Part shown: positions 1 through 10,100 of the stretch, in pieces
Position numbering within the stretch: position 1 is the first letter of the stretch
Layout: each line of letters starts with the position of its first letter
Assembly: GCA_947459185.1 (NCBI GenBank)
Contig: CANHCU010000018.1
Location: forward strand, 1-42,373
Direction: 5' to 3'
Source of the DNA: Planctomycetaceae bacterium
GTDB taxonomy: Bacteria > Planctomycetota > Planctomycetia > Pirellulales > UBA1268
DNA length: 42,373 bases
Translations under genes and position numbers: made by a program
The notes under the pieces: generated by a model
The model's input: the letters and a program-made list of their open reading frames with translations, nothing else
Databases searched by the model: none
Told to the model about the DNA's origin: nothing

Positions 1-1251
1 CCGCATGTGGTCATGCAACCGGTGCGGGACGCCGCTGGCCGCATTGTCGATTTCATCTTCGACAATACGAACCCGGCAGCCTGCGGCTGGATCGGCATCG
101 ACCGCGACCAGCTCACGGGGAGTCGTCTCCTCGAGGTGTATCCCACCGCCGAGTCGATGGGGCTCCTGACAATCCTGGCCGGCATCGCCGATACCGGTCG
201 TCCTGCTGCCATCGATGCGTTTCCGTTTCCTCTCGGTGCGGCTGGACAGCGGCGGATCGATATCCGTGCCGTTCGGGACGGGGAGCAGGTCAGCTTCACA
301 TGGCGCGATGTCACCGATCGCGACGCCGTGTCGAAGAAATTAGCCGCCTCCGAGGAACAGTTCCGACTGCTGGCGGAAAACTCCTCGGACGTCGTGGTGC
401 GTGTTGACCATGACGGCACGATCATCTGGGTGTCGCCGTCGGTCACCCCGGTGCTTGGCTGGTCGCAGGATGACTGGATCGGACACAGGGCCACCGACTT
501 TTTCAATGCCAGCGCCGATCGCGAACGGTTTCTCCACGAGCAGCAGAAGGCGTTGCTTGGGCAGTCGATCCTGGTCCGCACGCAGATGCAGTCCAAGGGC
601 GGCAATATCCATTGGGTGGAGATCCATGCCGGTCCCTACCGGACCGAGGATGGCACCATTGATGGCATCGCGGCATCGTTTCGGCTGGTCGATGCAGAGG
701 TCTCCTCCCAACGGATCCTCGAACGCCGCGCCCGCACGGACGAGCTGACCGGGCTGCTCAATCGGAAGGAGGCGATCGACCGGATCGAAACCCTCACCCA
801 GCACGACGGCCGCACCGACGCCGTGCTGTGGTGCGATATCGATCGGTTCAAGGTGGTGAACGACACCTACGGCCACGCCGCCGGCGACGCCGTGCTCGAG
901 GCGCTGGCCGACAGGATCCGGGCGTGCCTGCGGACGCCCAATGACCTGGCAGCCCGGCTCGGTGGCGACGAATTGATGGTGTTCCTCCACGGCGTCCGCG
1001 ATCTTCAGGATGCCGTGACCATCGCCGAGAAGCTCCGCCGTCATGCCGCAGAGCCGATTCCGACCTCGTCCGGACCGCTCAGGGTCACGCTCAGCATCGG
1101 CGCGACCCTCGCCCGGCCTGACGAGAGCACCGACGCCCTCATCGCCCGGGCCGACGACGCCATGTATCAGGCCAAGAAAAGCGGTCGAAATCAGGTGGTC
1201 GCGTTCGAGGAGGCTGCCATCAGGGGCGAGCAGCAGGCAGGCGGGGTGTGA
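1..1251 (+). CDS. PAS-GGDEF diguanylate cyclase, 5' end cut off by window
   Basis: Putative cytoplasmic signalling enzyme that would make cyclic di-GMP from two GTP. The reading frame is open to the left edge, so the true start lies outside; the first in-window start codon (GTG at 7) is probably internal. A partial PAS-like segment covers about 1-310. A clear PAS/PAC domain follows at about 340-700 (EEQFRLLAENSSDVV, then a PAC stretch with GGNIHWVEI). The GGDEF domain spans about 735-1220, with DELTGLLNR at its start, the metal-binding DIDRFKVVNDTYGH segment and the signature at 961-975. That signature reads GGDEL rather than GGDEF, a substitution seen in some cyclases. The usual RxxD inhibitory site is not intact: the segment reads RTPND, with the arginine one residue too far away. 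No transmembrane segment is visible in the part present. An 86-bp gap separates it from the next gene. Confidence 0.9.
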   Translation, partial: PHVVMQPVRDAAGRIVDFIFDNTNPAACGWIGIDRDQLTGSRLLEVYPTAESMGLLTILAGIADTGRPAAIDAFPFPLGAAGQRRIDIRAVRDGEQVSFTWRDVTDRDAVSKKLAASEEQFRLLAENSSDVVVRVDHDGTIIWVSPSVTPVLGWSQDDWIGHRATDFFNASADRERFLHEQQKALLGQSILVRTQMQSKGGNIHWVEIHAGPYRTEDGTIDGIAASFRLVDAEVSSQRILERRARTDELTGLLNRKEAIDRIETLTQHDGRTDAVLWCDIDRFKVVNDTYGHAAGDAVLEALADRIRACLRTPNDLAARLGGDELMVFLHGVRDLQDAVTIAEKLRRHAAEPIPTSSGPLRVTLSIGATLARPDESTDALIARADDAMYQAKKSGRNQVVAFEEAAIRGEQQAGGV

Positions 1252-1337
1252 GGCGTCAATCCGGAGGCGGCCGTTCTGGCGTGCCGGCCAAGCGGGTGCA
1301 ATAGTTGCCGAGAGGCAAGCCTCAGGCAGGAACCCCC

Positions 1338-2177
1338 ATGCACATCAAGCGTGCCCTCATCACCGCCGCCGGCAGGGAGCAGCAACGGCTGCCGCTCCAG
1401 CGGCTCGTGGACCGGGACGGCATTCCCAAGACCGCGCTCGAAATCATCGTCGAGGAGGCCGTGGCGGCAGGGGCCCACGAGGTGGGCATCGTCGTGCGGC
1501 CCGGCGACGAGGCGGACTTCCGCGCGGCCGCCGGCAGTGCAGCCTCGCGGCTCGAGCTGATTCCACAGCCTGAGCCACTCGGCTATGGCAACGCCGTCAG
1601 CGTCGCCCGCGGCTTCATCAACGACGAGCCATTCCTACATTTCGTGGGAGACCATCTCTATGTGAGCGACAGCGATCGCCGCTGCGGGCAGCAGCTCGTG
1701 GCAGTCGCCGAGGCGGAACAGTGCAGCGTGTCGGCCGTGCAGCCGACGCGGGAGAGCATGCTGCCCTACTTCGGCACGATCGGTGGCCGGCGGGTGCCGC
1801 AGACGAAGAATCTCTACGAGATCGACACCGTTCTCGAAAAGCCGACGCCCACCCAGGCCGAGCAGGAACTGATCGTGCCGGGGCTGCGTGCCGGCCATTA
1901 TCTCTGCTTCTTCGGCATGCACGTGCTCACACCCGGGATCTTCGACCTGCTCGATGCGCTCGGCGATGCAGGCCGCCGTCAGGTCTCGCCGGCGCTTGCG
2001 ATGCTGGCCGGCCGCGAGCGGTATCTGGCCTACGAAGTCGCTGGCAACCGCTTCAACCTCGGCGTCACCTACGGCCTGCTCGTCGCGCAGCTCGCGCTCG
2101 GCCTCTCAGGGAAGGATCGTGGCGACATCCTGAGCCAGATCGTTGACCTGCTGGCCCGCCAGCCTCAAGCCTCATGA
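1338..2177 (+). CDS. GalU-like nucleotidyltransferase with altered glycine-rich loop
   Basis: A 279-residue protein resembling the NTP_transferase family (GalU/RfbA type), which joins a sugar-1-phosphate to a nucleoside triphosphate. Recognisable parts are the N-terminal KRALITAAG strand, the PKTALE segment, a GalU-like [11 protein letters not shown] stretch, FVGDHLY in the place of the usual LLGDD metal site, and a VLEKP segment. The signature loop normally reads GxGTRxxP, but here it reads GREQQRLP, so the nucleotide-binding glycines are partly lost. It may be a divergent enzyme, a regulatory homologue or a subunit. The start is the ATG at 1338, because the conserved strand begins there; an in-frame ATG at 1305 lies in apparently non-coding sequence. 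Its TGA overlaps the ATG of the next gene (ATGA), so the two are probably translationally coupled and may act together on activated sugars. Confidence 0.8.
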   Translation: MHIKRALITAAGREQQRLPLQRLVDRDGIPKTALEIIVEEAVAAGAHEVGIVVRPGDEADFRAAAGSAASRLELIPQPEPLGYGNAVSVARGFINDEPFLHFVGDHLYVSDSDRRCGQQLVAVAEAEQCSVSAVQPTRESMLPYFGTIGGRRVPQTKNLYEIDTVLEKPTPTQAEQELIVPGLRAGHYLCFFGMHVLTPGIFDLLDALGDAGRRQVSPALAMLAGRERYLAYEVAGNRFNLGVTYGLLVAQLALGLSGKDRGDILSQIVDLLARQPQAS

Positions 2178-5100
2178 GCCGCCCCGTGGTCGCCAGTCGT
2201 TTGGTCGCGATCATCGAGTCGGACGAGCCGGCGATCCGCGACCAGTCGCTCGAGAGTGTCTGCGCCGCGGCTACGGCCGACGACCTGCTTGCCGAGGCGG
2301 CGGCACTCGAGGCCTTCCGCCAGACGAGCACGAGCCTCTACCACCGCGTGCGCGCGCTGTTTTTCCTGGCCGGCATTCATCGCTTCCAACTCCCCGCTCG
2401 GCTGTCGGCCGGCGGTCGCGCCGCCGCCCTCGTTCCCCATGCCGGCTACGACCATCTGCTCCATCGGCGGTTCGAGGAGGCGATCTCCGCGTTTCAGGAG
2501 AGCCAGCGGGAGCATGGGCCGTCCGACGCGATCTCCAGCGCCCTCGCGGTCAGCTACCGTGAACTCGGCCTGCAGACGCTCGCCAATCAGGTCCGCAAGA
2601 GCGTGCGGTCGCTGCGGGGCAACCAGTGGATGTTTCGCGTTGGGCATCCGGCCGATCACGCCCTTCGCATTCGCCCCGAACTGCTGACCCGCAGCGAAAA
2701 CGGCACCTTTCCGCTGCTCCGCGAATCGACGCCCGTGCGGATGGACCTCTCGCACTCCTGCTGGAGCGACGTCTTCTTCCTCGGTATGGACTATCCCGAG
2801 GGAGCGCGGGTGCTCAACGTGTCGATCGACCTGGGCGTACACGGCCGTGATGCCGCGCCCAAGCCGCCGGTCGAGGCCTATCTGCGGGTGATCGACAGCC
2901 CGGTGCTGCGGCTCACGAGCGTTGACCTCGCCACGACCGCCGAGATCGCCGACCTGGGTGAGGTGTTCGACTTCGCCCGCGACTACCTCGGGCTCCTGAA
3001 GGCTGCGGTGATCGCCGCGGGCATCGTGCCGCCCGGCGTCGAGGGTTCGGGGGCAAGCCTGGCCGATCTGCTCGCCCGCGTCGTCGGCCCCGGGCATGGT
3101 CTTGAGATCGTCAGCAGCGTCAACAACATTCCCAAGGGCTCGCGGCTGGCCGTTTCCACCAACCTGCTCGCGGCGCTCATCGCCGTCTGCATGCGGGCGA
3201 CCGGCCAGGCCCAGTCGCTCACCGGCCAGCTCACGGAGCCCGAACGCCGCCTGGTGGCGGCGCGGGCCATCCTCGGGGAATGGCTCGGCGGCAGCGGCGG
3301 CGGCTGGCAGGATTCCGGTGGCGTCTGGCCGGCGGCCAAGCTGATCCGCGGCGTGGTGGCGACGGAGCACGATCCCGAACATGGCACGAGCCGCGGCCGT
3401 CTGCTGCCGACTCACGAACCGGTCCGTGTCGGCTCGACACTGCAGGACTCGCTCGTGCTGGTGCATGGCGGCATGGCGCAGAACGTGGGCCCGATCCTGG
3501 AGATGGTGACGGAAAAATACCTGCTGCGGTCGGCTGCCGAGTGGCAGGCGCGGCAGGACGCGGCCGGCGTGCTCGACGAGATCATCGCGGCCGTCGAGGC
3601 GGGCGACATGCGCCGCATCGGCGCCGCCACGTTTCGCAACTTCGTCGGCCCGATCCAGACGATCATTCCGGGAGCCACGAACCTCTACACCGAGACGATC
3701 ATCCGCCGTGTGCGGGAGCGGTTTGGCGACGACTTCTGGGGCTTCTGGATGCTCGGCGGCATGTCGGGGGGCGGGATGGGATTCATCGTGGCGCCCCATC
3801 TCAAGGCAGCCGCCCAGCAGGCGCTCGGCGAGATCATGGCAGCCACGAAGCGGGAGCTGCAGCATTCGCTACCGTTCGCGATGGAGCCGGTGGTCTATGA
3901 CTTTGCGGTGAACGAACGCGGCACCTGGTGCGATCTTCTCGCCGGCACCGCCGCCCTGATGCCTGCCGCCTACTACGCGCTCACGGTGCCCGAACTGTTG
4001 AAGGCCGACCGGCTCGCGCTTCCGGCCTCGCGACGCGCCGAACTCGACGCCTTCGGCGCCGCCTGTCGCTCGCAGCCGGAGCTGGCGGGCATGGTGGACA
4101 CGCTCTTCGACCGACTGTTTCCGCGTGGCGACGGGGCCCGTGGCAACGCGGGCGAACTCCGCCGGCTCCTGGCCGACCTCGGCTTCGACGACGTGCAGCA
4201 CGAACAGATCCGCGCCGACCTGCGGGCCGGTCGGATCGGCTTGGCACAGAACCGTCTCCCCGCCGCCACCTCGATCGAGGACGTGCACGATGAAGATGTG
4301 GCCTTCGCCGACGAGCAGGCCGGCGATGAGGCGACCCGGCAGCGCGGGCTCGATGCCCTGCGGCGGGGCGAGGCGGCCGTGGTGACGATGGCGGCGGGCG
4401 TCGGCAGCCGCTGGACGCAGGGAGCGGGGGTGGTGAAGGCTCTGCATCCCTTCTGCAAGCTGGCCGGCCGGCATCGGACCTTTCTGGACGTGCATCTGGC
4501 GAAATCGCGACGGACGGGCCGGCTCGCGGCAATGCCCGTACCCCACGTGATCACCACGAGCTATCTCACGCACCGCCAGATCGAGGCATTCGGGCTCGAC
4601 ACGGCTGGCGTCGATGCGGTGCTCTCGCCTGGCAGGGCGGTCGGCCTGCGGATGATCCCCATGACCCGCGACCTGCGGTTCGCCTGGGAGGAGCTTTCCC
4701 ATCAGGTGCTCGACGAACAGAAGGAGAAAGTCCGCGACAGCCTCCGCGCGGCACTGGTCGCCTGGGCCGAGCAGGCCGGCGAGGGGGCCGACTACACCGA
4801 CAACACACCGGGGCAGTGCCTCCATCCCGTCGGCCATTGGTACGAGGTGGCCACCATGCTCCGCAACGGCGTGCTCGAGAGGCTGCTCCGCGACCGGCCG
4901 CAGCTTCGCTGGCTGTTTCTGCACAACATCGACACCGTCGGCGCCGACCTCGATCCCGCCCTGCTCGGCCGGCACATCGCCGGCGGCTCCGGCCTCACGT
5001 TCGAGGTGATCCCGCGGCGGATCGAGGATCGTGGCGGCGGGCTCGCCCGCGTCAATGGCCGGCCCAGGATCGTGGAGGGGCTGGCGATGCCCCGCGAGGA

Positions 5101-5485
5101 GGACGAGTTTCAGCTGCGGTTCTACAACACGCTCTCCACGTGGATCGACATCGACCAGCTGCTCGCCGCATTCGGCCTGTCGCGAAAAGATCTCGGCAAC
5201 GAGGAGAAGGTGGCCGCGGGCATCCGTGCCCTGGCGGCGAAGATGCCGACCTACGTAACGCTGAAGGACGTGAAGAAGCGGTGGGGACACGGACAGGAAG
5301 ACGTGTTTCCCGTGGCGCAGTTCGAGAAGCTCTGGGGCGACATGACGGCGGTCACCGAGATTGGCTCGCGATACGTGGTGGTGCCGCGTCTCCGTGGCCA
5401 GCAGTTGAAGGACATCGCGCAGCTCGACGGCTGGCTCCGCGACGGGTCAGCTGCCCACGTCGAGTCGCTCGGCGACTGGGCGTAG
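2174..5485 (+). CDS. GHMP-kinase-like / UDPGP-like nucleotidyltransferase fusion (1103 aa)
   Basis: A large two-part protein. Residues 1-150 are helical and unrecognised. Residues of about 185-600 look like a GHMP sugar kinase: a first motif near 189 ([16 protein letters not shown], recalling the substrate/ATP region of fucokinase-like kinases), a degenerate phosphate loop near 315 ([19 protein letters not shown]), GGGWQDSGG near 375, which strongly recalls fucokinases, and the third GHMP motif [10 protein letters not shown] near 529. Residues of about 730-1090 resemble UDP-sugar/UDP-HexNAc pyrophosphorylases, with MAAGVGSRW as the nucleotide loop and [18 protein letters not shown]. The inferred role is salvage phosphorylation of a free sugar followed by nucleotide activation, analogous to bifunctional fucokinase/GDP-fucose pyrophosphorylase, but with the kinase at the N-terminus. 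The substrate cannot be read from sequence. Annotation as a plain UTP-glucose-1-phosphate uridylyltransferase is the alternative. It overlaps the preceding nucleotidyltransferase by 4 bp. Confidence 0.75.
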   Translation: MSRPVVASRLVAIIESDEPAIRDQSLESVCAAATADDLLAEAAALEAFRQTSTSLYHRVRALFFLAGIHRFQLPARLSAGGRAAALVPHAGYDHLLHRRFEEAISAFQESQREHGPSDAISSALAVSYRELGLQTLANQVRKSVRSLRGNQWMFRVGHPADHALRIRPELLTRSENGTFPLLRESTPVRMDLSHSCWSDVFFLGMDYPEGARVLNVSIDLGVHGRDAAPKPPVEAYLRVIDSPVLRLTSVDLATTAEIADLGEVFDFARDYLGLLKAAVIAAGIVPPGVEGSGASLADLLARVVGPGHGLEIVSSVNNIPKGSRLAVSTNLLAALIAVCMRATGQAQSLTGQLTEPERRLVAARAILGEWLGGSGGGWQDSGGVWPAAKLIRGVVATEHDPEHGTSRGRLLPTHEPVRVGSTLQDSLVLVHGGMAQNVGPILEMVTEKYLLRSAAEWQARQDAAGVLDEIIAAVEAGDMRRIGAATFRNFVGPIQTIIPGATNLYTETIIRRVRERFGDDFWGFWMLGGMSGGGMGFIVAPHLKAAAQQALGEIMAATKRELQHSLPFAMEPVVYDFAVNERGTWCDLLAGTAALMPAAYYALTVPELLKADRLALPASRRAELDAFGAACRSQPELAGMVDTLFDRLFPRGDGARGNAGELRRLLADLGFDDVQHEQIRADLRAGRIGLAQNRLPAATSIEDVHDEDVAFADEQAGDEATRQRGLDALRRGEAAVVTMAAGVGSRWTQGAGVVKALHPFCKLAGRHRTFLDVHLAKSRRTGRLAAMPVPHVITTSYLTHRQIEAFGLDTAGVDAVLSPGRAVGLRMIPMTRDLRFAWEELSHQVLDEQKEKVRDSLRAALVAWAEQAGEGADYTDNTPGQCLHPVGHWYEVATMLRNGVLERLLRDRPQLRWLFLHNIDTVGADLDPALLGRHIAGGSGLTFEVIPRRIEDRGGGLARVNGRPRIVEGLAMPREEDEFQLRFYNTLSTWIDIDQLLAAFGLSRKDLGNEEKVAAGIRALAAKMPTYVTLKDVKKRWGHGQEDVFPVAQFEKLWGDMTAVTEIGSRYVVVPRLRGQQLKDIAQLDGWLRDGSAAHVESLGDWA

Positions 5486-5519
5486 GAAATTCGCTCCCGT
5501 CCCCATTTGTCGTATCGCA

Positions 5520-5530
5520 GGCTAGAATCC
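5520..5530 (+). promoter_or_regulatory. Possible -10 box for leaderless miaB mRNA
   Basis: The sequence GGCTAGAATCC contains TAGAAT (5523-5528), a good -10 hexamer, ending 7 bp before the miaB ATG at 5536. No Shine-Dalgarno sequence lies between them. The same 11-mer sits just upstream of uvrC in this window. Transcription starting about 7 bp after a -10 box would begin at the start codon. No convincing -35 element is visible, so this remains an inference. Confidence 0.35.
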
Positions 5531-5535
5531 CGGTC

Positions 5536-7110
5536 ATGACGAAACGGCTCTGGATCGAAACGGTCGGCTGCCAAATGAACGTGCTCGACAGCGAGCTCGT
5601 CGTCGCCGCGCTGCGCCGGCAGGGCTGGGAGCTGGCCCGCACCACCGCCGAGGCCGACGCCGTCTTCTACAACACCTGCAGCGTGCGTCAGCATGCCGAG
5701 GACAAGATCTACTCAGCCCTCGGCCGGATCCGAATCGAAAAGCAGCAGCGGCCCGGCCTCGTGGTCGGCGTGCTCGGCTGCATGGCCCAGAAGGATCAGG
5801 AACTCGTCCGCAAGCGGGCGCCATGGGTCGATCTTGTCGTCGGTCCGGGCCAGCTCCACCGCGTGCCCGGCCTCGTCGATGACGTGCTCGCCGGCGGTGG
5901 CCCTCGCTTGGAGGTGAGCCTCGACCGCACCGGCGGTAGCCGCGAGGCGATTGCCCAGAGCTTCGAGAGCTACGACCCCGACCGCGATCCGCAGATGCGG
6001 CCGACGCCCTTCCAGGCGTTCGTACGGACGCAGACCGGCTGCGACAAGTTCTGTGCCTTCTGCGTGGTGCCGCATGTCCGCGGCCCCGAGCAGGCCCGCG
6101 CACCAGCCACGATCGTCGCCGAGGCGCGGAAGCTCGTGGCCGAGGGCTGCCGGGAGATCACACTCATCGGCCAGACCGTCAACAGCTACCGCTTCACCGA
6201 AGGCGGCAAGACGACGCGGCTCGCCGATCTGCTCGTGCTGCTCGACGCGATCGACGGCCTCGACCGGATCAAGTTCGTGACCAACTACCCGCGCGACATG
6301 ACCGACGACCTGATCGCGGCCGTCCGCGACCTGCCGACGGTGAGCCACTATCTGCATGTGCCGGCACAGCATGGCTGCGACGCCGTGCTCACCCGGATGA
6401 AACGCGGCTATTCGATCGGCGAATACATGGAGATGCTCGGCCGCCTGCGTGAGGCGATCCCGCACGCGGCCGTGACGAGCGACTTCATCGTCGGCTTCTG
6501 CGGCGAGACCGACGCCGAATTCCAAACCACGCTCGATCTCGTCCGCACCGCTGATTTCAAAAACAGCTTCATCTTCAAATACAGCCCGCGGCCCGGCACG
6601 AAGGCCTTCGACCGGCAGCCCGACGACGTGCCTGAGACGGTCAAGAAGGAACGCAACCAGGCGCTCCTCGAGGCCCAGGCGGCGGTGAGCCTCGCCGGTA
6701 ATCTGCGGTTCATCGGCACGCGGCAGCAGGTGCTCGTGGAGGGCCTGTCGGTGCGTGAGGAACGGAGGCAGGGTGAACAGCCCGCATCCCTGGATGGAAT
6801 CGCGCAGCTGACGGGACGGACGATGTGCGACCGGATCGTGGTCTTCGACGCGCCACAGCGGCTCGTCGGGCGGCTCGTCGATATCGACATCCAGGCGGCC
6901 GGGGCCTGGTCGCTGGCCGGCGACGTTGCCGACGGGCTCGCCGATGCGACGCCACTGGAGCACCTCTTCTCAGGCGGTGATGCCGCGGCTGCCCCGGACG
7001 TCTACGACATCGATCTGACAAAAAGCGTTCTTGGCCGACCGGCGTCCTCTGGACGATCTGACGCGACGGCATCTGACACGACGCCGACCGACGCGACTGC
7101 AGGAGCCTAG
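5536..7110 (+). CDS. miaB: tRNA-2-methylthio-N6-dimethylallyladenosine synthase
   Basis: Radical SAM methylthiotransferase that adds a methylthio group to i6A37 of tRNAs reading UNN codons. Domain order is as expected. The N-terminal UPF0004 part has its three cluster cysteines (C12 in TVGCQMN, then NTCSVRQHAEDK and GVLGCMAQKDQ). The radical SAM core carries CxxxCxxC at C169, C173 and C176 (TGCDKFCAFC). A TRAM-like domain follows (RQQVLVEGL onward). At 524 residues it is longer than the usual 440-470; the surplus is an acidic, Ala/Thr-rich low-complexity tail after the TRAM domain. MiaB rather than MtaB or RimO is preferred because of the TVGCQMN start and the VVPHVRGPE segment after the cluster motif. 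The ATG at 5536 is chosen because the conserved N-terminus begins there. glnE starts 2 bp after its stop codon, so they are probably cotranscribed. Confidence 0.93.
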   Translation: MTKRLWIETVGCQMNVLDSELVVAALRRQGWELARTTAEADAVFYNTCSVRQHAEDKIYSALGRIRIEKQQRPGLVVGVLGCMAQKDQELVRKRAPWVDLVVGPGQLHRVPGLVDDVLAGGGPRLEVSLDRTGGSREAIAQSFESYDPDRDPQMRPTPFQAFVRTQTGCDKFCAFCVVPHVRGPEQARAPATIVAEARKLVAEGCREITLIGQTVNSYRFTEGGKTTRLADLLVLLDAIDGLDRIKFVTNYPRDMTDDLIAAVRDLPTVSHYLHVPAQHGCDAVLTRMKRGYSIGEYMEMLGRLREAIPHAAVTSDFIVGFCGETDAEFQTTLDLVRTADFKNSFIFKYSPRPGTKAFDRQPDDVPETVKKERNQALLEAQAAVSLAGNLRFIGTRQQVLVEGLSVREERRQGEQPASLDGIAQLTGRTMCDRIVVFDAPQRLVGRLVDIDIQAAGAWSLAGDVADGLADATPLEHLFSGGDAAAAPDVYDIDLTKSVLGRPASSGRSDATASDTTPTDATAGA

Positions 7111-7112
7111 CC

Positions 7113-10100
7113 GTGCCGCCGGACTTCCCCGGTTCGATCGCGGAGATGGAACGGCTCCTCGACGAGCCCACCGCCGCGGCGGAGTGGGGGCGGCGTGCAG
7201 GACTCACGGATCCACGCCAGGCTCACCGCTCGCTGTGCGGGCTGGCCGCCCACGGGCTGACGCTCGATCTGATGGCGTTTCTCTGCGGTCGGCTGAGCGA
7301 ACTCCTGCCAGCCGTGAGCGATCCCGATCGGGTGCTCGTCGCGGTCGAGCGACTCCTCGGTGCGGTCCGCAGCCCGCTCTCCACCGGCACGCTCTTCCAG
7401 CGTGATCCGAGGAGTCTGGAGATTCTGCTCAAGCTCTTCTCCGCCAGCCCCTATCTGGCAGACCTCGTGATCCTCGACCCTGAATCGTGGGAGCAAGTCC
7501 GCGTGGGCGAGGGACGGCCCGAGAGTCGCCAGAGCCTGGCCGCAGCGTTGGCCGCGGAGACGGCCCTGCTCACCGAGTCCGACTGCGTGATGCGGGCGCT
7601 GCGTCGGTTTAAACGTCGCGAGACGCTCCGCATCGCCTACGGCGACATCGTTGGCGGGCAGCGGCTGGAGACGGTGGTGACGCAGATTTCGTACGTCGCC
7701 GACTGCGTGGTGCGATCGGCGGTCGCAGCGGCCGTGTCGAGACTCGAAAAGCTGCGAGGCATCCCCCGCGGGCTGGCCGGGGAACACGCCACCATCACGG
7801 TGATCGCGATGGGCAAGCTCGGCGGCGTGGAGCTGAACTACTCCAGCGACATCGACCTCGTGTTCGTCTATTCGGCCGAAGGTCGCGTGGATGGTCCCAA
7901 GCCCTGCTCGAACGCCGAGTTCTTCGAGCGCGTGGTGCAGGAGACGGTGCGGCTGATCGTGGAACCAACCGACCTGGGGGCCGCCTACCGCGTTGATCTG
8001 CGGCTGCGGCCACACGGAGCGAATGGACCTGCGACGATGTCGCAGGAGGAGCTGCTCCAGTATTACGACCGTCATGGCCGCACCTGGGAGCGGCAGGCGT
8101 GGGTGAAGGCCCGCTGTATCGCCGGCGATGAGGCCCTCGGAGCGCGGGTGCTTGCCGAGATGGAGCCGTGGATCTACCGCCGCTGGCTGACGCGGGCCGA
8201 CATCAGCGGCATCAAGGCGCTCAAGCGACGGATCGAACACCGGGCCGTCCGCGACGGGACGGATGATGCCGATATCAAAAACGGCCGGGGCGGGATTCGC
8301 GACATTGAGTTCACGATCCAATTCCTCCAGCTCCTGAGCGGGGGCGATGCGCCGCAGGTCCGCACCGGCACGACGATCGAGGCGATGCGGCGGCTCGTGG
8401 AGGCAGGCGGACTGACCGACCAGGAACGCGGCATTCTCGAACGCACCTACACCCTCCTACGGACCGTCGAGCATCGGCTTCAAATGCTCTACGATCGGCA
8501 GACGCATGCCGTGCCGCGGGATCCGATCGAATTCACCAGGCTGGCGGTCCGCATGGGCTACGGCACGGGCGAGGCGGCCGCCGATCGCCTGCGGCAGGAA
8601 CTGGCCGAGGCGACGGGCGTGAATCGCCGCATCCTCGACCACCTGCTGCACGATGCGTTTCCGGAGGATGCTGAGCCCGAGCCGGAAGTGGACCTCGTGC
8701 TCGACCCGTCGCCGCCGGAGGCGTTTGTCCGCGAGGTGTTGTCGCAGTACGGTTTCCGCGACATCCCCGCCGCGCATCGGGCGATCGAAAGCCTTGGCAA
8801 GGAGCAGGTGCGGTTTCTTTCCACGCGACGGTGCCGGCATTTTCTGGCGGCGATCGCGAGCCGACTCCTGGCGGCCATCGCCACCACTCCCGACCCCGAC
8901 GCCACGCTCGTGAACCTCGTCGCGGTCAGCGATTCCCTCGGCGGCAAGGGGGTGCTCTGGGAACTGTTCAGCTTCCATCCACCGTCACTGACGCTGACGG
9001 TGCGGCTCTGCTCATCGAGCCCCTTCCTCGCCAAACTGCTGGTGAGCAATCCGGGCATGATCGACGAACTGCTCGACAGCCTCGTGGTGCCAAGGCTGCC
9101 CAGGCCGGCCGAGCTCGACGCCGCCCTCACGGAACTCTGCAAGGGGGCGGTCGAGCTCGAGCCGATCATCCATGCCTTCAAGGCCTCGCAGCAGCTGCGG
9201 GTGGGGGTGCGCGACGTCCTCGGTCGGCAGAATGTCGCGGAGACGACCGCCGCGGTCTCGGCCATTCCGGAATCGATCCTGCGGGTCGTGATGGCCCGCG
9301 AGGAGGAGAGGCTGGTGGAGCGGCTCGGCGAGCCGATGGCGGGGCAGGGGGAGACCGTGGGCGTGCGGGCCGGGCCCGTCGTGCTGGCGATGGGCAAGTT
9401 CGGTGGCCGCGAGATGAACTACGCCAGCGACGTGGACCTCGTCTTTCTCTACGACCACGACGGCATCTCCTTCCACCGCCGCCGCACGCGGCGGAGTGTC
9501 GAGGGCACCACCAACGCTCACTTCTTCGCGGAGTTGGCGCAGCGGACGATGAAGGTGTTCAACACGTTCGGCCCCCACGGCCGGCTCTATGAAATGGATT
9601 CCCGGCTTCGCCCCAGCGGCCGCAGCGGGCCGGCGGCGGTGTCGCTCGATGACCTCGCCCGCTACTTCGCCGAGGACGGCCCGGCCGCCATCTGGGAGCG
9701 GCAGGCGCTGGTGAAGGCCAGGGTGGTCGTCGGCAGCCCCGCGGCGGCCGCCCGGGCCCTACGGATCGTCCATGCCGCCGCCTACGAGCGGGAGTGGACC
9801 GCGGCCGAGGTCGTCGAGATCCGCCGGATGCGGCACCGGATGGAGGAGGGCGCCCGGGCGACCAACCTCAAACGTGGTCCTGGCGGCGTGGTGGACATCG
9901 AGTTCATCGCACAGGTCCTGCAAGTTGTGCACGGCGGCCGCGAGCCCGCGGTCCGCACGCCCGAGACGCTCGTGGGCCTCGAGCGATTGCAGGCGGCGGG
10001 GCATCTCTCCAGCACTGAGTTTGCGTTTCTCGAACAGGCCTACCGAACGCTGCGCACGATCGAGGGGCATCTGCGGCTGCTCGACGCACCAGCCCGGCAC

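Noticed and set aside
2165-3865. Long minus-strand open frame (566 codons) opposite the kinase/pyrophosphorylase fusion
   Set aside because: It lies wholly antisense to a gene with clear family motifs. Its protein is Arg/Ala/His-rich with no recognisable fold, as expected from GC-rich codon bias on the other strand.
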